Shown here in pieces: positions 35,959 to 44,426 of a stretch of DNA of 64,000 bases; the first letter of the stretch is position 1, and every line of letters begins with the position of its first letter. Below the pieces are notes generated by a model that was not told the DNA's origin, ran no database searches, and saw nothing but the letters and a program-made list of their open reading frames with translations. This stretch comes from Duganella sp. SG902. GTDB taxonomy: Bacteria > Pseudomonadota > Gammaproteobacteria > Burkholderiales > Burkholderiaceae_D. A program made the position numbers and the translations under genes. The stretch is taken from the NCBI RefSeq assembly GCF_013376005.1, contig NZ_JABMJK010000016.1:61081-125080 (forward strand), given 5' to 3'.

Positions 35959-36780
35959 TCAGAAAGCGTGCTTGAAGCCGACGTTGACGGCGCGATCGCT
36001 GCCGCCGCCCATGGGGCCGGTGCGATGCTGGATGGTGGCGAACGACGCGTACACATTGCTGCGGCGCGAGAACGCATAGCTGGCGCCAACCGCGAACTGG
36101 GTGGCGTCGCGGTCGGCCAGACCGCGGTCGTCCTTCTTGATGTAGGAGGCGAGGAAGGTGGTGGCGCCGCGCGGCACCGCCACGCCCACCAGCACGTCGC
36201 GGCTGTTGGTGGACGGATAGCGCAGCGCCACCGCGCCGTAGGGATTGGTTTCATCCCACTGCATGCCGGCGTCGCCCCGGCTGAGGCCGTAGGCGGCGTA
36301 GCCGATGAAGCGGCCGAAGTCGACATTGGCCACCACCAGCGAATTGCGCGCCGACTGGTCGACCGGCGGCGTGGTGCCGGTGGCGTCCAGCATGTTCTCC
36401 TTGCGCTGGTGCGTGATGCTCAGACTGACCCGGCCCTTTTCATAGCCCAGCGTGGCGCTGTAGGCGCGGTTGACCCAGGTGTTGAACGGCGCCTCGCCCA
36501 CGTTGTACGTCAGCGAACCGACGAAGCCGCTGCGTGAACGCGGCGACTTGAATTTCATCGAGCTGTCGTAGCGTTTGTTGATGCCGACCTCGGTGTCGTC
36601 CACCAGGTTGTACTGGCGGCCGGTGGTCACCATGCCGAACGGACTGTCGAGCAAATCCAGCAGCTCGCGGTCCGACAACTGCACACCCGGCGCCTTGGGA
36701 TCGAGCGCACGGTACACCTCGGTCTGCGCTATCGCAGCCAGGGGTGCAATCAGGGCAAGGGTGGCAAGTGCGGTTTTCAT
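35959..36780 (-). CDS. Gram-negative porin, N-terminally shortened
   Basis: The 273-residue protein has a signal peptide (about 1-19) and beta-strand porin sequence with FGMVTTGRQYN, SGFVGSLTYN, VGASYAFSRRSNVYASFA and the C-terminal phenylalanine (VGFKHAF) needed for outer-membrane assembly. Burkholderiales porins are usually about 350-390 residues and start SSVTLYGxxD after the signal; here the mature part begins at what is normally about residue 100, so the first strands are missing. It may form a smaller pore, or be a decaying copy. The start MKTALATL is chosen because a signal peptide follows. Confidence 0.82.
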   Translation of the reverse strand: MKTALATLALIAPLAAIAQTEVYRALDPKAPGVQLSDRELLDLLDSPFGMVTTGRQYNLVDDTEVGINKRYDSSMKFKSPRSRSGFVGSLTYNVGEAPFNTWVNRAYSATLGYEKGRVSLSITHQRKENMLDATGTTPPVDQSARNSLVVANVDFGRFIGYAAYGLSRGDAGMQWDETNPYGAVALRYPSTNSRDVLVGVAVPRGATTFLASYIKKDDRGLADRDATQFAVGASYAFSRRSNVYASFATIQHRTGPMGGGSDRAVNVGFKHAF

Positions 36781-36862
36781 GATGGCTTCAGTGTAGGCCC
36801 GCGCCGTAAGGCCTTCTGTGCGCATGATCACGCACCGGTCAGATTGCGCAACGGAAATCTAT

Positions 36863-36904
36863 GTACGCCAGCGTACATACAAGCCGGGCGGCGCTGGCTA
36901 TACT
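36863..36904 (+). promoter_or_regulatory. Shared palindromic promoter site 10 (GTACG-CCAG-CGTAC) with -10 TATACT
   Basis: Operator 36863-36876 has perfect arms; -10 at 36899-36904. Predicted start falls on the ATG at 36911, so the downstream mRNA would be leaderless. Confidence 0.82.
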
Positions 36905-36910
36905 CGCCGC

Positions 36911-38914
36911 ATGTTAGAAATCCTCGAAAAAATCGACGCGGAAAGCAGCGACATCGGCCTGATGGTCGCGCTGTTCGACACCCTCCGCCCCCAGCGCGCC
37001 AGCGACGGCGCCCGCGCCACCGCCAACGTGCGCACCTTGTGTCAACTGTTGAAAGGCAATCCCGCGCACGCCGTGGCCCTGCGCGGTTACGCACGCACGC
37101 TGATCGCCGCGCGCCGCCACGCCAGCCTGTACACCGAGATCGGCGTGCTGTCGAACGACGGCTTCTTCTCCGAGCTGCGCACGCGCATCGCCTACCGCAT
37201 CCTGCCGCCCGCGCTGGGCAACGACTACCTGAGCGAAGCGCTGGACCAGATCGTCTACAAGCGCACCGACTACCTGTGGATGGCCGCCGTGCCGGCCGAA
37301 GACTGGCTGGCGCTGTGCGACGTGGTCTGCAAGGCCGAGCAGCGCGCCGACGCGCCGCGCGAGCCCAACCTGATGCTGCCCGGCCTGCTGGACGCGCTGC
37401 GCACCCTGTCCTACCGCGTGTGCGCCATCGGCCTGGAGCCGCGCCTGACCAATTTCCACACCGAGATGGAAACCTACGAATCGCCGTTCATGGTGCAGAA
37501 CTTCGAGCTCAACGCCTGGCTCGACGCCTATCAGCGCAGGCTGGCCGGCGAGGACGTGGCGCTGGAGGACAGCCGCCACCTGCTGGTGATGCTGGACCAG
37601 TGCGACGGCGTGATCGCCAGGATCCGCAAGAAAGCGCTGAGCCAGGGCACCAGTATCGCCCTCACCTACCTGCTGGTGTCGCTGACGCAAAGCCTGGACC
37701 GCATGCGCAAGCTGCTGTGGCTGGTCGACCGCCAGCACGACGGCGACCGCCGCCACGCGGCGGTGGCGCTGGGACTGGAGCTGGTGGAGGCGCACAACAA
37801 CAAATACATGGTGCGCGACCTGCTGCGCGACAACGTCGACCTGCTGGCGCGCAACGTCACCGAGAACGCCAGCCACACCGGCGAGCACTACGTGGCCGAC
37901 AGCCGCAAGGAGCTGCGCGCCATGTTCGTGTCGTCGGCCGGCGCCGGGCTGGTGATCGGCTTCATGGCGCTGTTCAAGATCCTGCTGTCCTACCTGCGCG
38001 CGGCGCCGCTGGTGGAAGCCTTCCTGTTCAGCATGAACTACTCGCTGGGCTTCGTGTTCATCCACCTGCTGCACTTCACGGTGGCGACCAAGCAGCCGGC
38101 CATGACCGCCTCGCGCATCGCCTCCGGCCTGCACTCCAGGGACGGCCGCAACATCGACATCGACAGCATGGCCGAGCTGTGCGCCAAGGTGATCCGCACG
38201 CAAAACATGGCGGTGCTGGGCAACCTGGCGGTGTGCATCCCGACCGCGTGGCTGATCGCGATGGCGTGGCCGTGGCTGACCGGCCACCACCTGGTGTCGC
38301 CGGAGAAAGCCATGCACCTGCTGCACGACATCGACCCGATCCACGCGCCCACGCTGATCTACGCGGCCATCGCCGGCGTCTGCCTGTTCGTGGCCGGGCT
38401 GATCTCGGGCTACTACGACAACAAGGCGCTGTACACGCGCTGGGCGCAACGCATCTCGCAGCTGCGCGGCCTGGGCTGGCTGCTGGGCCAGGAACGGCTG
38501 GACCGGCTGGGCGTCTACCTGGAGAACAATCTGGGCGGGCTGATGGGGAATTTCTGCTTCGGCATCCTGCTCGGCGTGATGCCGTTCATCGGCTTCGTGC
38601 TGGGGGTGCCGCTGGACATCCGGCACGTGACGTTCTCGTCCGCCAACTTTGCGACAGCGATTGTTGGACTCGATCACAATGTCAGCTGGGAACTGGTTGT
38701 GACCTCGGTGGCAGGTTTCCTTTCCATAGGGACAGTCAACCTGCTGGTCAGCTTTGGTCTCGCCCTGTGGGTGGCGCTGCGTTCGCGCAACGTCCATTTC
38801 AAGCATGGCTGGCTGCTGCTCAAGGCGCTGGGCCGCCAGTTCCGGCAGGGGCCGGTCGCGTTCTTCTTCGGGCCGAAAGACGATAACCAACTCATCGAAA
38901 AGGTCGACAAATGA
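36911..38914 (+). CDS. Gcr-family 'site-specific recombinase', probable polytopic membrane protein
   Basis: The 667-residue protein belongs to the family annotated as site-specific recombinase (Gcr type, from Neisseria). The N-terminal half is soluble and helical; the C-terminal half has about six membrane segments (AGAGLVIGFMALFKILL, ALIYAAIAGVCLFVAGLI-like, GNFCFGILLGVMPFIGFVLG, FLSIGTVNLLVSFGLALWVAL). No tyrosine or serine recombinase catalytic motif is visible, so the annotated name is doubtful. It overlaps the next gene, a phospholipase D-like lipoprotein, by ATGA. Its promoter is site 10, with no Shine-Dalgarno before the ATG. Confidence 0.83.
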   Translation: MLEILEKIDAESSDIGLMVALFDTLRPQRASDGARATANVRTLCQLLKGNPAHAVALRGYARTLIAARRHASLYTEIGVLSNDGFFSELRTRIAYRILPPALGNDYLSEALDQIVYKRTDYLWMAAVPAEDWLALCDVVCKAEQRADAPREPNLMLPGLLDALRTLSYRVCAIGLEPRLTNFHTEMETYESPFMVQNFELNAWLDAYQRRLAGEDVALEDSRHLLVMLDQCDGVIARIRKKALSQGTSIALTYLLVSLTQSLDRMRKLLWLVDRQHDGDRRHAAVALGLELVEAHNNKYMVRDLLRDNVDLLARNVTENASHTGEHYVADSRKELRAMFVSSAGAGLVIGFMALFKILLSYLRAAPLVEAFLFSMNYSLGFVFIHLLHFTVATKQPAMTASRIASGLHSRDGRNIDIDSMAELCAKVIRTQNMAVLGNLAVCIPTAWLIAMAWPWLTGHHLVSPEKAMHLLHDIDPIHAPTLIYAAIAGVCLFVAGLISGYYDNKALYTRWAQRISQLRGLGWLLGQERLDRLGVYLENNLGGLMGNFCFGILLGVMPFIGFVLGVPLDIRHVTFSSANFATAIVGLDHNVSWELVVTSVAGFLSIGTVNLLVSFGLALWVALRSRNVHFKHGWLLLKALGRQFRQGPVAFFFGPKDDNQLIEKVDK

Positions 38915-40302
38915 AATCGGTGCACATGCGCTTCTGGCTCCCTGTCCTGCTGATGTGCTGGGGTTTGCTGGGCGCCTGTGCCTCGTTGCCGAATGTGACC
39001 GGGCTGAACGAAAAGATCGACGCGCCGGCCGCGCCCACCGTCAAGGGCCCGAACGGCGAACTGAGCGACGCGCGCACCAAGGCCCTGCTGGCCAAGCGCT
39101 GGTCCAAGGGCACGCTCGACCTGCAACAGCAGGCGGCGCTGGAGGAGGCGGCCACCGGCGTACCCCTCATCGCCGGCAACAAATGCACCCTGCTGTTCGA
39201 CGGCCCGCAAACCATGTCGGAGATGCTGAAGGCGATCGCGGCCGCGCGCAATCACATCAACCTCGAGACCTATATCTTCGACCAGGACGAGCTGGGCCTG
39301 AAGTTTGCCGACGCGCTGATCGAGAAGCAGCAGCAAGGCGTGACCGTCAATATCCTGTACGACAGCGTCGGCACCATCGGCGTGCCGGCCGAGTTCTTCG
39401 CGCGCATGCGCAAGGCCGGCATCCGCCTGATCGAATTCAATCCGGTCAATCCCGCCAAGGTCAGCGGCGACGGCTGGAAGCTTAACAACCGCGACCACCG
39501 CAAGGTGCTGATCGTCGACGGCAAGGTGGCGTTCACCGGCGGCATCAACATCAGCGCGACCTACGCCAAGAGCTCGCTGTTCCGCTCGTCCTCCAAGCCG
39601 ACCGACAAGTCGCAGGTGGGCTGGCGCGACACCCACATCAAGGTCGAGGGGCCGGCGGTGCAGGCGTTCCAGTGGCTGTTCGTGCGCCAGTGGGCCTCGC
39701 AGGACAAGGACGACTTGCCCGAGGCCGACTACTTCCCCAAGCCGGTGATCGCCGGTGACAAGGTGGTGCGCGTGCTCGGCAGCGAGCCGGGCGGCAAGTT
39801 TGAGATCTACAAGGCGTACGCGCTGGCGATCCAGGAAGCGAAGAAGTCCATCCACATCACCTCGGCCTACTTCGTGCCCGACCGCCAGACCGTGGACGCG
39901 CTGATCGCGGCGGCCAGGCGCGGCGTGGACGTCAAGATCGTGCTGCCGGGCGTGTCCGACAGCGGGCTGGTGTTCTATGCAGGCCACGCGTTCTACGACG
40001 ATTTGCTGTCGGCCGGCGTGAAGATCTACCAGCTCAAGCTGGCCGTGCTGCACGCCAAGACCGCCGTTATCGATGGCGCCTGGTCGACGGTCGGCTCGAC
40101 CAACATCGACACCCGCAGCTTCCTGCACAACAGCGAGATCAACGTGATCGTCATGGGCGAGGCGTTCGGGGTGGAGATGGAAAAGGCGTTCCAGGAGGAC
40201 ATCAAGGATTCCAACGTCATCACGCTGGAGCAATGGCGCGACCGGCCGCTGGTCAACCGCATGAAGGAATGGGCGGCGTGCTTCATGAACTACTGGCTCT
40301 GA
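38911..40302 (+). CDS. Phospholipase D / cardiolipin synthase-like lipoprotein
   Basis: The 463-residue protein has a lipoprotein-type signal (CWGLLGACASLP) and two HKD domains: HRKVLIVDGKVAFTGGIN and HAKTAVIDGAWSTVGSTN, each with the HxK(x)4D catalytic pattern. PLD-family enzymes with this layout are cardiolipin synthases (ClsA/ClsC type) or phospholipid transphosphatidylases. The lipobox would place it on the periplasmic side of the envelope, unlike classical Cls. Translational coupling to the Gcr-type membrane protein (ATGA) suggests a joint membrane function. Confidence 0.9.
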   Translation: MKSVHMRFWLPVLLMCWGLLGACASLPNVTGLNEKIDAPAAPTVKGPNGELSDARTKALLAKRWSKGTLDLQQQAALEEAATGVPLIAGNKCTLLFDGPQTMSEMLKAIAAARNHINLETYIFDQDELGLKFADALIEKQQQGVTVNILYDSVGTIGVPAEFFARMRKAGIRLIEFNPVNPAKVSGDGWKLNNRDHRKVLIVDGKVAFTGGINISATYAKSSLFRSSSKPTDKSQVGWRDTHIKVEGPAVQAFQWLFVRQWASQDKDDLPEADYFPKPVIAGDKVVRVLGSEPGGKFEIYKAYALAIQEAKKSIHITSAYFVPDRQTVDALIAAARRGVDVKIVLPGVSDSGLVFYAGHAFYDDLLSAGVKIYQLKLAVLHAKTAVIDGAWSTVGSTNIDTRSFLHNSEINVIVMGEAFGVEMEKAFQEDIKDSNVITLEQWRDRPLVNRMKEWAACFMNYWL

Positions 40303-40378
40303 CCGGTCGTTCCGGCGAAAGCCGGAACCCATGGAACGCGTGCTCAGCATGGATTCCGGCTTTCGCCGGAATGACCGG
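40303..40378. repeat. REP-like double-hairpin element, copy B (reverse orientation)
   Basis: Same two-palindrome structure as copies A and C; the central part is inverted relative to them. It lies between two convergent genes and may act as their terminator. Confidence 0.85.
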
Positions 40379-40379
40379 G

Positions 40380-41198
40380 TTACGCCTCGGCCGCCAGCGA
40401 CCAGACATCCCCGCTGCGGCGGAAGCATTCCGTGTGGACCGGCTCGAAGCTGCCCGTGCCCTCGATCCAGCTATAGCGCTCGACCCGCACATCATCCGGA
40501 TCGACGCGCAGCACATTGAAGGAATTGGACTCCCCGCGCCCGCGCGTCGACGTGGCCGTGCCGGCCTGCACCACCAGCGCCGCGTAACCGCTGATCTTGT
40601 AGCGATGCGCGCTGTTGCCCGCGTGGCTGGAATGCAGGTGCCCGGCCAGCAACACGTCCACGCCGCACTCGGCGAACGCCTGCATCGCCATCGGCGCGCG
40701 GTCGACCAGGTCGTCCGGGTCGAAGTTGTCCGGCAGGTCGAACGGATGATGGGTGACGATGATGCGCGTGTGATCCGGCCCCACCGCTTGCATGCGCTGA
40801 CGCATCTGCGCCAGCTGCTCCTTGTTGACACGTCCATCCTTGAACGTCAGCGAGCGCGCGGTGTTGATGCCGAGGACGGCGATCTCCTCGTCCACATATT
40901 CCGGCGCCAGGTCGAGCGTGACGTAGCGCGTGTACTTGCGCAGCGGCGTCAGGAAGCGGCTGGCGACGTTGTACAGCGGGATGTCGTGGTTGCCCGGCAC
41001 CACGATCTGCGGCCCCGGCAAGGTGTCCAGCCACGCGCGCGCGGCCTTGAACTCCTCGGTCCTGGCGCGCTGGGTCAGGTCGCCCGAGACCACCACCACG
41101 TCCGGCGCCAGCCGGGTCACCAGTTCCTGCAGGGGCCGCAGCAAGTCCTGGTCGACGCGGCCGAAATGCAGATCGGATAAATGGACGATGGTGCGCAT
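40380..41198 (-). CDS. Calcineurin-like metallophosphoesterase
   Basis: The 272-residue protein has all five metallophosphoesterase motifs: LSDLHFG, VVSGDLTQRA, VPGNHDIP, THHPFD and LAGHLHSSH, which coordinate two metal ions. CpdA/UDP-diacylglucosamine hydrolase-like proteins of this size cleave phosphodi- or monoesters; its place in an operon with a lipid kinase and a PAP2 phosphatase suggests a lipid-related substrate, which is inference. It begins 9 nt after the lipid kinase gene stop with GGAGGGGAGC before the ATG. Confidence 0.9.
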   Translation of the reverse strand: MRTIVHLSDLHFGRVDQDLLRPLQELVTRLAPDVVVVSGDLTQRARTEEFKAARAWLDTLPGPQIVVPGNHDIPLYNVASRFLTPLRKYTRYVTLDLAPEYVDEEIAVLGINTARSLTFKDGRVNKEQLAQMRQRMQAVGPDHTRIIVTHHPFDLPDNFDPDDLVDRAPMAMQAFAECGVDVLLAGHLHSSHAGNSAHRYKISGYAALVVQAGTATSTRGRGESNSFNVLRVDPDDVRVERYSWIEGTGSFEPVHTECFRRSGDVWSLAAEA

Positions 41199-41207
41199 GC
41201 TCCCCTC

Positions 41208-42095
41208 CTAGGCCGGCACGATCACGGTCAGCGCCGATGCCCTTGAACGATAGCACAACGGCGGGCTCATGAGCGTGACCTCGCCATCGGTCGCCACCCG
41301 CAGGCGCTGGTGACGCGTCTCGATGGTCAGCTCCGGCGACGACAGCACGTCGAAGTCGCGCGCCTCGCGCAGCTTGCCGAACAACGCGTGCAGCGCGTAG
41401 CGCAGCAAACCGAGCCGGGTCGGCTTCTGCGCCACGTACAGGCAGAGCTTGCCGGTGTCCAGCCGCTCGCGCGCGCCCAGCGTCAAGCCTTGCAGGTATT
41501 CGTTGTTGCCGATGAAGACAAACGGCGTGCGCCGCAGATGTTCCTCGCCATTGATCCTGAGCCGCACGCTGAGGAAGGGAAACCGGCGCAGCGCGGCGAA
41601 CAGCGCCCAGCCGAACGCCGGCCACTTGGCGCGGCCGAGGTGGCGCTGCTGCTGCTCGCGGTCGCGCACGATGTCGGGGTAGATTCCCAGGCTGGAATTG
41701 TTCAGGAAGATGCGGCCGTTGACTTCGCCCACATCCACCTTGATGGCGACCCCATGCACGACGTTGGCCACGGCCTCATCCAGATCCAGCGGGATCTTCA
41801 AGTCCTTGGCGAAGTGATTCAGGGTGCCCAGCGGCAGCACGCCCAGCCGCGTCGTCGTGCCGGCCAGCACCGAGGCCACGGCGTTGATGGTGCCGTCGCC
41901 GCCGCCCGCCACCACCACGGGCGCGCCCTCGGCCACGGCGCGCTCGGCGCGGGCGATCATCTCCTCGCCGCTTTTCGCCAGCGTGATGTCGGCCTCCACG
42001 CCCTGCGCGCGGAACTTCTCGGACAGCGCGGCGGTCCAGCCGCCGCAGTAGCCCAGGCCGGCGCTGGCATTCACAATGACGACGATTTGATCCAT
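41208..42095 (-). CDS. Diacylglycerol kinase-like lipid kinase
   Basis: The 295-residue protein starts MDQIVVIVNASAGLGY and has the catalytic-domain motif VVAGGGDGTINAVASVLAG followed by LGVLPLGTLNHFAKDL, the signature of the DAGK_cat (YegS/DgkB) family, which phosphorylates diacylglycerol or sphingoid-type lipids at the inner face of the membrane. A longer in-frame start lies inside the PAP2 gene and is rejected. The PAP2 phosphatase gene is 5 nt upstream, forming a kinase/phosphatase pair in lipid recycling. Confidence 0.9.
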   Translation of the reverse strand: MDQIVVIVNASAGLGYCGGWTAALSEKFRAQGVEADITLAKSGEEMIARAERAVAEGAPVVVAGGGDGTINAVASVLAGTTTRLGVLPLGTLNHFAKDLKIPLDLDEAVANVVHGVAIKVDVGEVNGRIFLNNSSLGIYPDIVRDREQQQRHLGRAKWPAFGWALFAALRRFPFLSVRLRINGEEHLRRTPFVFIGNNEYLQGLTLGARERLDTGKLCLYVAQKPTRLGLLRYALHALFGKLREARDFDVLSSPELTIETRHQRLRVATDGEVTLMSPPLCYRSRASALTVIVPA

Positions 42096-42100
42096 ACGAT

Positions 42101-42877
42101 TTATATTGTTTTCGCTTCGCGCCGGCGGCGCAAGGTGGAAATGGCGGTGATGCAAACGGCCAGCCACGCCACGCTGCCCGCCATCGCGGCCAGCACGTCG
42201 CTGACATAGTGCGCGCCCAGATAGACGCGGCTCAACGCCACCAACAATACCATCGTCAGGCAGAACGCCACCGTTCCCAAGCGCACATTCCACGCCGGCC
42301 GGGCGATCACGAGATAGCTGGCCAGCAGGCCGTAGAAGCAGGTGGCCGCCGTGGTGTGGCCGCTGGGGAAGCTGTAGGTCGCCAGCGTCACCAGCGGTTC
42401 CTCGAACACCGGCCGGGTGCGCTGGAACACATGCTTGAGCGCGACGTTCAGCAGCATCCCGCCCGGCACCGCGAACGCCAGCGCCAGCAGCCAGTAACGC
42501 TCCCGCGAGCGCCACAGATGCAGCGCGAAGACGCCAAACAGCAGCACCATGCCGGCCACCGAATGGGCCAGCGAGATGCCGAGCATGAAGCCGGTGAGCG
42601 GTTCGAACGCATGGGCGTTGAACCAGTGCGCCACCTGATGGTCCAACAGCGTGATGGCCTCCTGCCCCATCACCGCCTCGGCCAGTTCATGGAATACCCA
42701 TCCGGAAATCACCAGCAACACCATGCCCACGGTCAGGTGCAGGCCGAATTCGCCGCCCGGAGACAATCTTGCCTCCACGAAACTAAGCAATTTGTTAGAA
42801 ATTTGGTCCTCCCGCTTGGTCTGCCGATGAAGTTGGCCTAAAAACCACGAAACAACGAATTTACTGTTTATTTGCAC
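42101..42877 (-). CDS. PAP2-family membrane phosphatase
   Basis: The 258-residue protein has about six membrane segments and the three acid phosphatase motifs: KHVFQRTRP, SFPSGHTTA and SRVYLGAHYVSD. PAP2 enzymes dephosphorylate phosphatidate, undecaprenyl pyrophosphate or related lipids on the outer side of the membrane. It heads the operon PAP2, lipid kinase, phosphoesterase. The assigned ATG lies inside the first LexA-type box (42864-42879); if transcription starts there or close by, this operon would also be covered by LexA. A later non-ATG start is possible. Confidence 0.85.
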   Translation of the reverse strand: MQINSKFVVSWFLGQLHRQTKREDQISNKLLSFVEARLSPGGEFGLHLTVGMVLLVISGWVFHELAEAVMGQEAITLLDHQVAHWFNAHAFEPLTGFMLGISLAHSVAGMVLLFGVFALHLWRSRERYWLLALAFAVPGGMLLNVALKHVFQRTRPVFEEPLVTLATYSFPSGHTTAATCFYGLLASYLVIARPAWNVRLGTVAFCLTMVLLVALSRVYLGAHYVSDVLAAMAGSVAWLAVCITAISTLRRRREAKTI

Positions 42878-42898
42878 AGTACCTGTTTATTCATACAG
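42864..42898. promoter_or_regulatory. Two tandem LexA-type SOS boxes
   Basis: CTGT-N8-ACAG occurs at 42864-42879 and again at 42883-42898, 19 bp apart. A TATTCT -10 with an upstream TGC lies at 42908-42913, so the second box covers the -35 region of a promoter reading right into the 76-residue gene. Confidence 0.8.
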
Positions 42899-42954
42899 TA
42901 GTTGTGCTATTCTGAACTCCTCGATCAACACATCACCAACAAAAAGGAATTCAC

Positions 42955-43185
42955 ATGAGCACTTTGAACAGCAGCTATGGTTCCCGCTTCGGTCTGGAAT
43001 ACCTGCCTACCTCTTTCATGGTTCGCATGGGCAAACGCGAAATGATGGTGTGCCGTGACTTCCGCAAGCGCTTCTACGCGGTGAACCCGATCATGGAATG
43101 CGACACCGGCGTGCAGGCTGGCCATCTGGAAGTCCTGCTGTTCCGCCGCTGGCTGCTGATCCTGTCGAAATCGAAGGCTCACTAA
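42955..43185 (+). CDS. Small protein of unknown function under apparent SOS control
   Basis: The 76-residue protein (MSTLNSSYGSRFGLEYLPTS...) has no signal peptide. It is basic in the middle (RMGKREMMVCRDFRKRFY) with two cysteines, and ends in an amphipathic or membrane-associating helix (LEVLLFRRWLLILSKSK). I do not recognise a family. AAAAGGAATTCAC precedes the ATG. Upstream are two tandem LexA-type boxes, so it is probably induced by DNA damage; small SOS proteins include cell-division inhibitors and toxins, but no similarity to SulA or TisB is visible. Confidence 0.78.
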   Translation: MSTLNSSYGSRFGLEYLPTSFMVRMGKREMMVCRDFRKRFYAVNPIMECDTGVQAGHLEVLLFRRWLLILSKSKAH

Positions 43186-43257
43186 TGGTTGCCGGTGCCA
43201 GTTGCCCCACCCAGTCGCATGACAGGCCGGCCAACGCCGCCGCCTCGCTAGCGCTCC

Positions 43258-44340
43258 TCACCTGGGTTTGGCAACTGGCGAGCCGACATCCCGCGCCTCC
43301 ACCGGATGCGCCTCATGCCACAGCGTTACAAACAGCACCATCACCACCGGACCGATAAACAGTCCCACCAGGCCCAGCGTTTCGACGCCGCCCAGTATGC
43401 CGAACAGTACGGCCAGGAATGGCAGCCGCGTGGCGTTGCCGATGATGCCTGGCCGTACAAAGTGATCCGCGACGAACAGCACCACGCCGCCCCACACCGC
43501 CACCCCGATGGCGGCGGGCAGCGCGCCATTGAAGGCCAGCAGGCCGGCCGCGCTCAGGAACGCCAGCGGCGCGCCGAAAGGAATGATGGCCAGGATGCCG
43601 GTCGCCGCCGCCCACAGCGCCGGCGAGGACAAGCCGGCCAACGCATAGCCAATACCGATCAGCACGCCTTCCGCCAGGCCCACCAGCACCAGTCCGTTGA
43701 CGGTGGCGCGGATGGCGGTCGGGATTTTTTGCGCGTAATGCAGCCAGCGCTCGGGGCTGAGCCAATGGCTGCCGATGGCGCTGATCTGCCGGTTCAGCAC
43801 CTCGCCGTCCTTGTAGAAGAAGAACAGGCACAGGAAGGCCAGACCGAAATCGACCAGCCGGTGCATGAAGCCCACGCCCGCTACCTTGAGCATGTCGCTG
43901 GCCGAATGGAAGCCGTTGATCTGGCGCTCGGACATCAGGTGCGCCAGGCCGTGCGGCTGGCTCAGCGTGGCTTGCCACCAGTCCGTGATGGCGTCGCCGA
44001 TCACCGGCAGGTGGTGGATGAAGGCCGGCACAGGGATGCCGTCGGTGTTGGCCGTGACCACGTAGTTGGCCAGCTCCGGCGCCTGCCGCGCCGCCTGCGT
44101 CACGCCCAGCAGCACCGGCACGATGAACACGGCCGCCATCAGCAAGGTCAGCACGGCCGCCGCGATGATGTCATGCCGGCCGAAGCGCGCCCGCATGCGC
44201 AGGTACAGCGGCCAGGTCGCCACGCACAAGATTCCGGCCCAGATCAGCGGCAGGAAGAAGCGGTGCGTCACGAAGGCGGCCAATGCGATCAGCGCCAGCG
44301 AAAAACCGGCGCTCAGGATATCGCGCTGGGTTTCGGTCAT
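43258..44340 (-). CDS. AI-2E-type transporter family protein
   Basis: The 360-residue membrane protein has paired N-terminal helices (LALIALAAFVTHRFFLPLIW), a helical loop, and C-terminal segments with GILAIIPFGAPLAFLSAAGL and LFIGPVVMVLFVTLWHEA, the pattern of the PerM/TqsA permease family. It is the second such protein in the window (the other at 25410-26537), and the two differ enough to be separate subfamilies. Substrate unknown. Confidence 0.87.
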   Translation of the reverse strand: MTETQRDILSAGFSLALIALAAFVTHRFFLPLIWAGILCVATWPLYLRMRARFGRHDIIAAAVLTLLMAAVFIVPVLLGVTQAARQAPELANYVVTANTDGIPVPAFIHHLPVIGDAITDWWQATLSQPHGLAHLMSERQINGFHSASDMLKVAGVGFMHRLVDFGLAFLCLFFFYKDGEVLNRQISAIGSHWLSPERWLHYAQKIPTAIRATVNGLVLVGLAEGVLIGIGYALAGLSSPALWAAATGILAIIPFGAPLAFLSAAGLLAFNGALPAAIGVAVWGGVVLFVADHFVRPGIIGNATRLPFLAVLFGILGGVETLGLVGLFIGPVVMVLFVTLWHEAHPVEARDVGSPVAKPR

Positions 44341-44426
44341 TGCTCTCTCCCGAATGTTCTTATTGCCGCTATGGTAAGCGCATTTCGTCGCAATGCCACC
44401 ACACCAATGACCGATTTCAGGCGTCC

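Noticed and set aside
36818..36835. GTGCG-N8-CGCAC inverted repeat near site 10
   Set aside because: The arms match the shared motif but the spacer is 8 bp instead of 4 and no -10 lies at the fixed distance, so it is not counted as an eleventh site.
27000..36904. Interpretation of the GTnCG palindromes as simple coding-bias artefacts
   Set aside because: All ten copies used are intergenic, their arms are palindromic and the -10 distance is constant, which base composition alone would not produce.
38674..40428. 584-residue minus-strand frame across the Gcr/PLD junction
   Set aside because: Antisense to two genes with clear homology; composition and lack of motifs mark it as a shadow frame.
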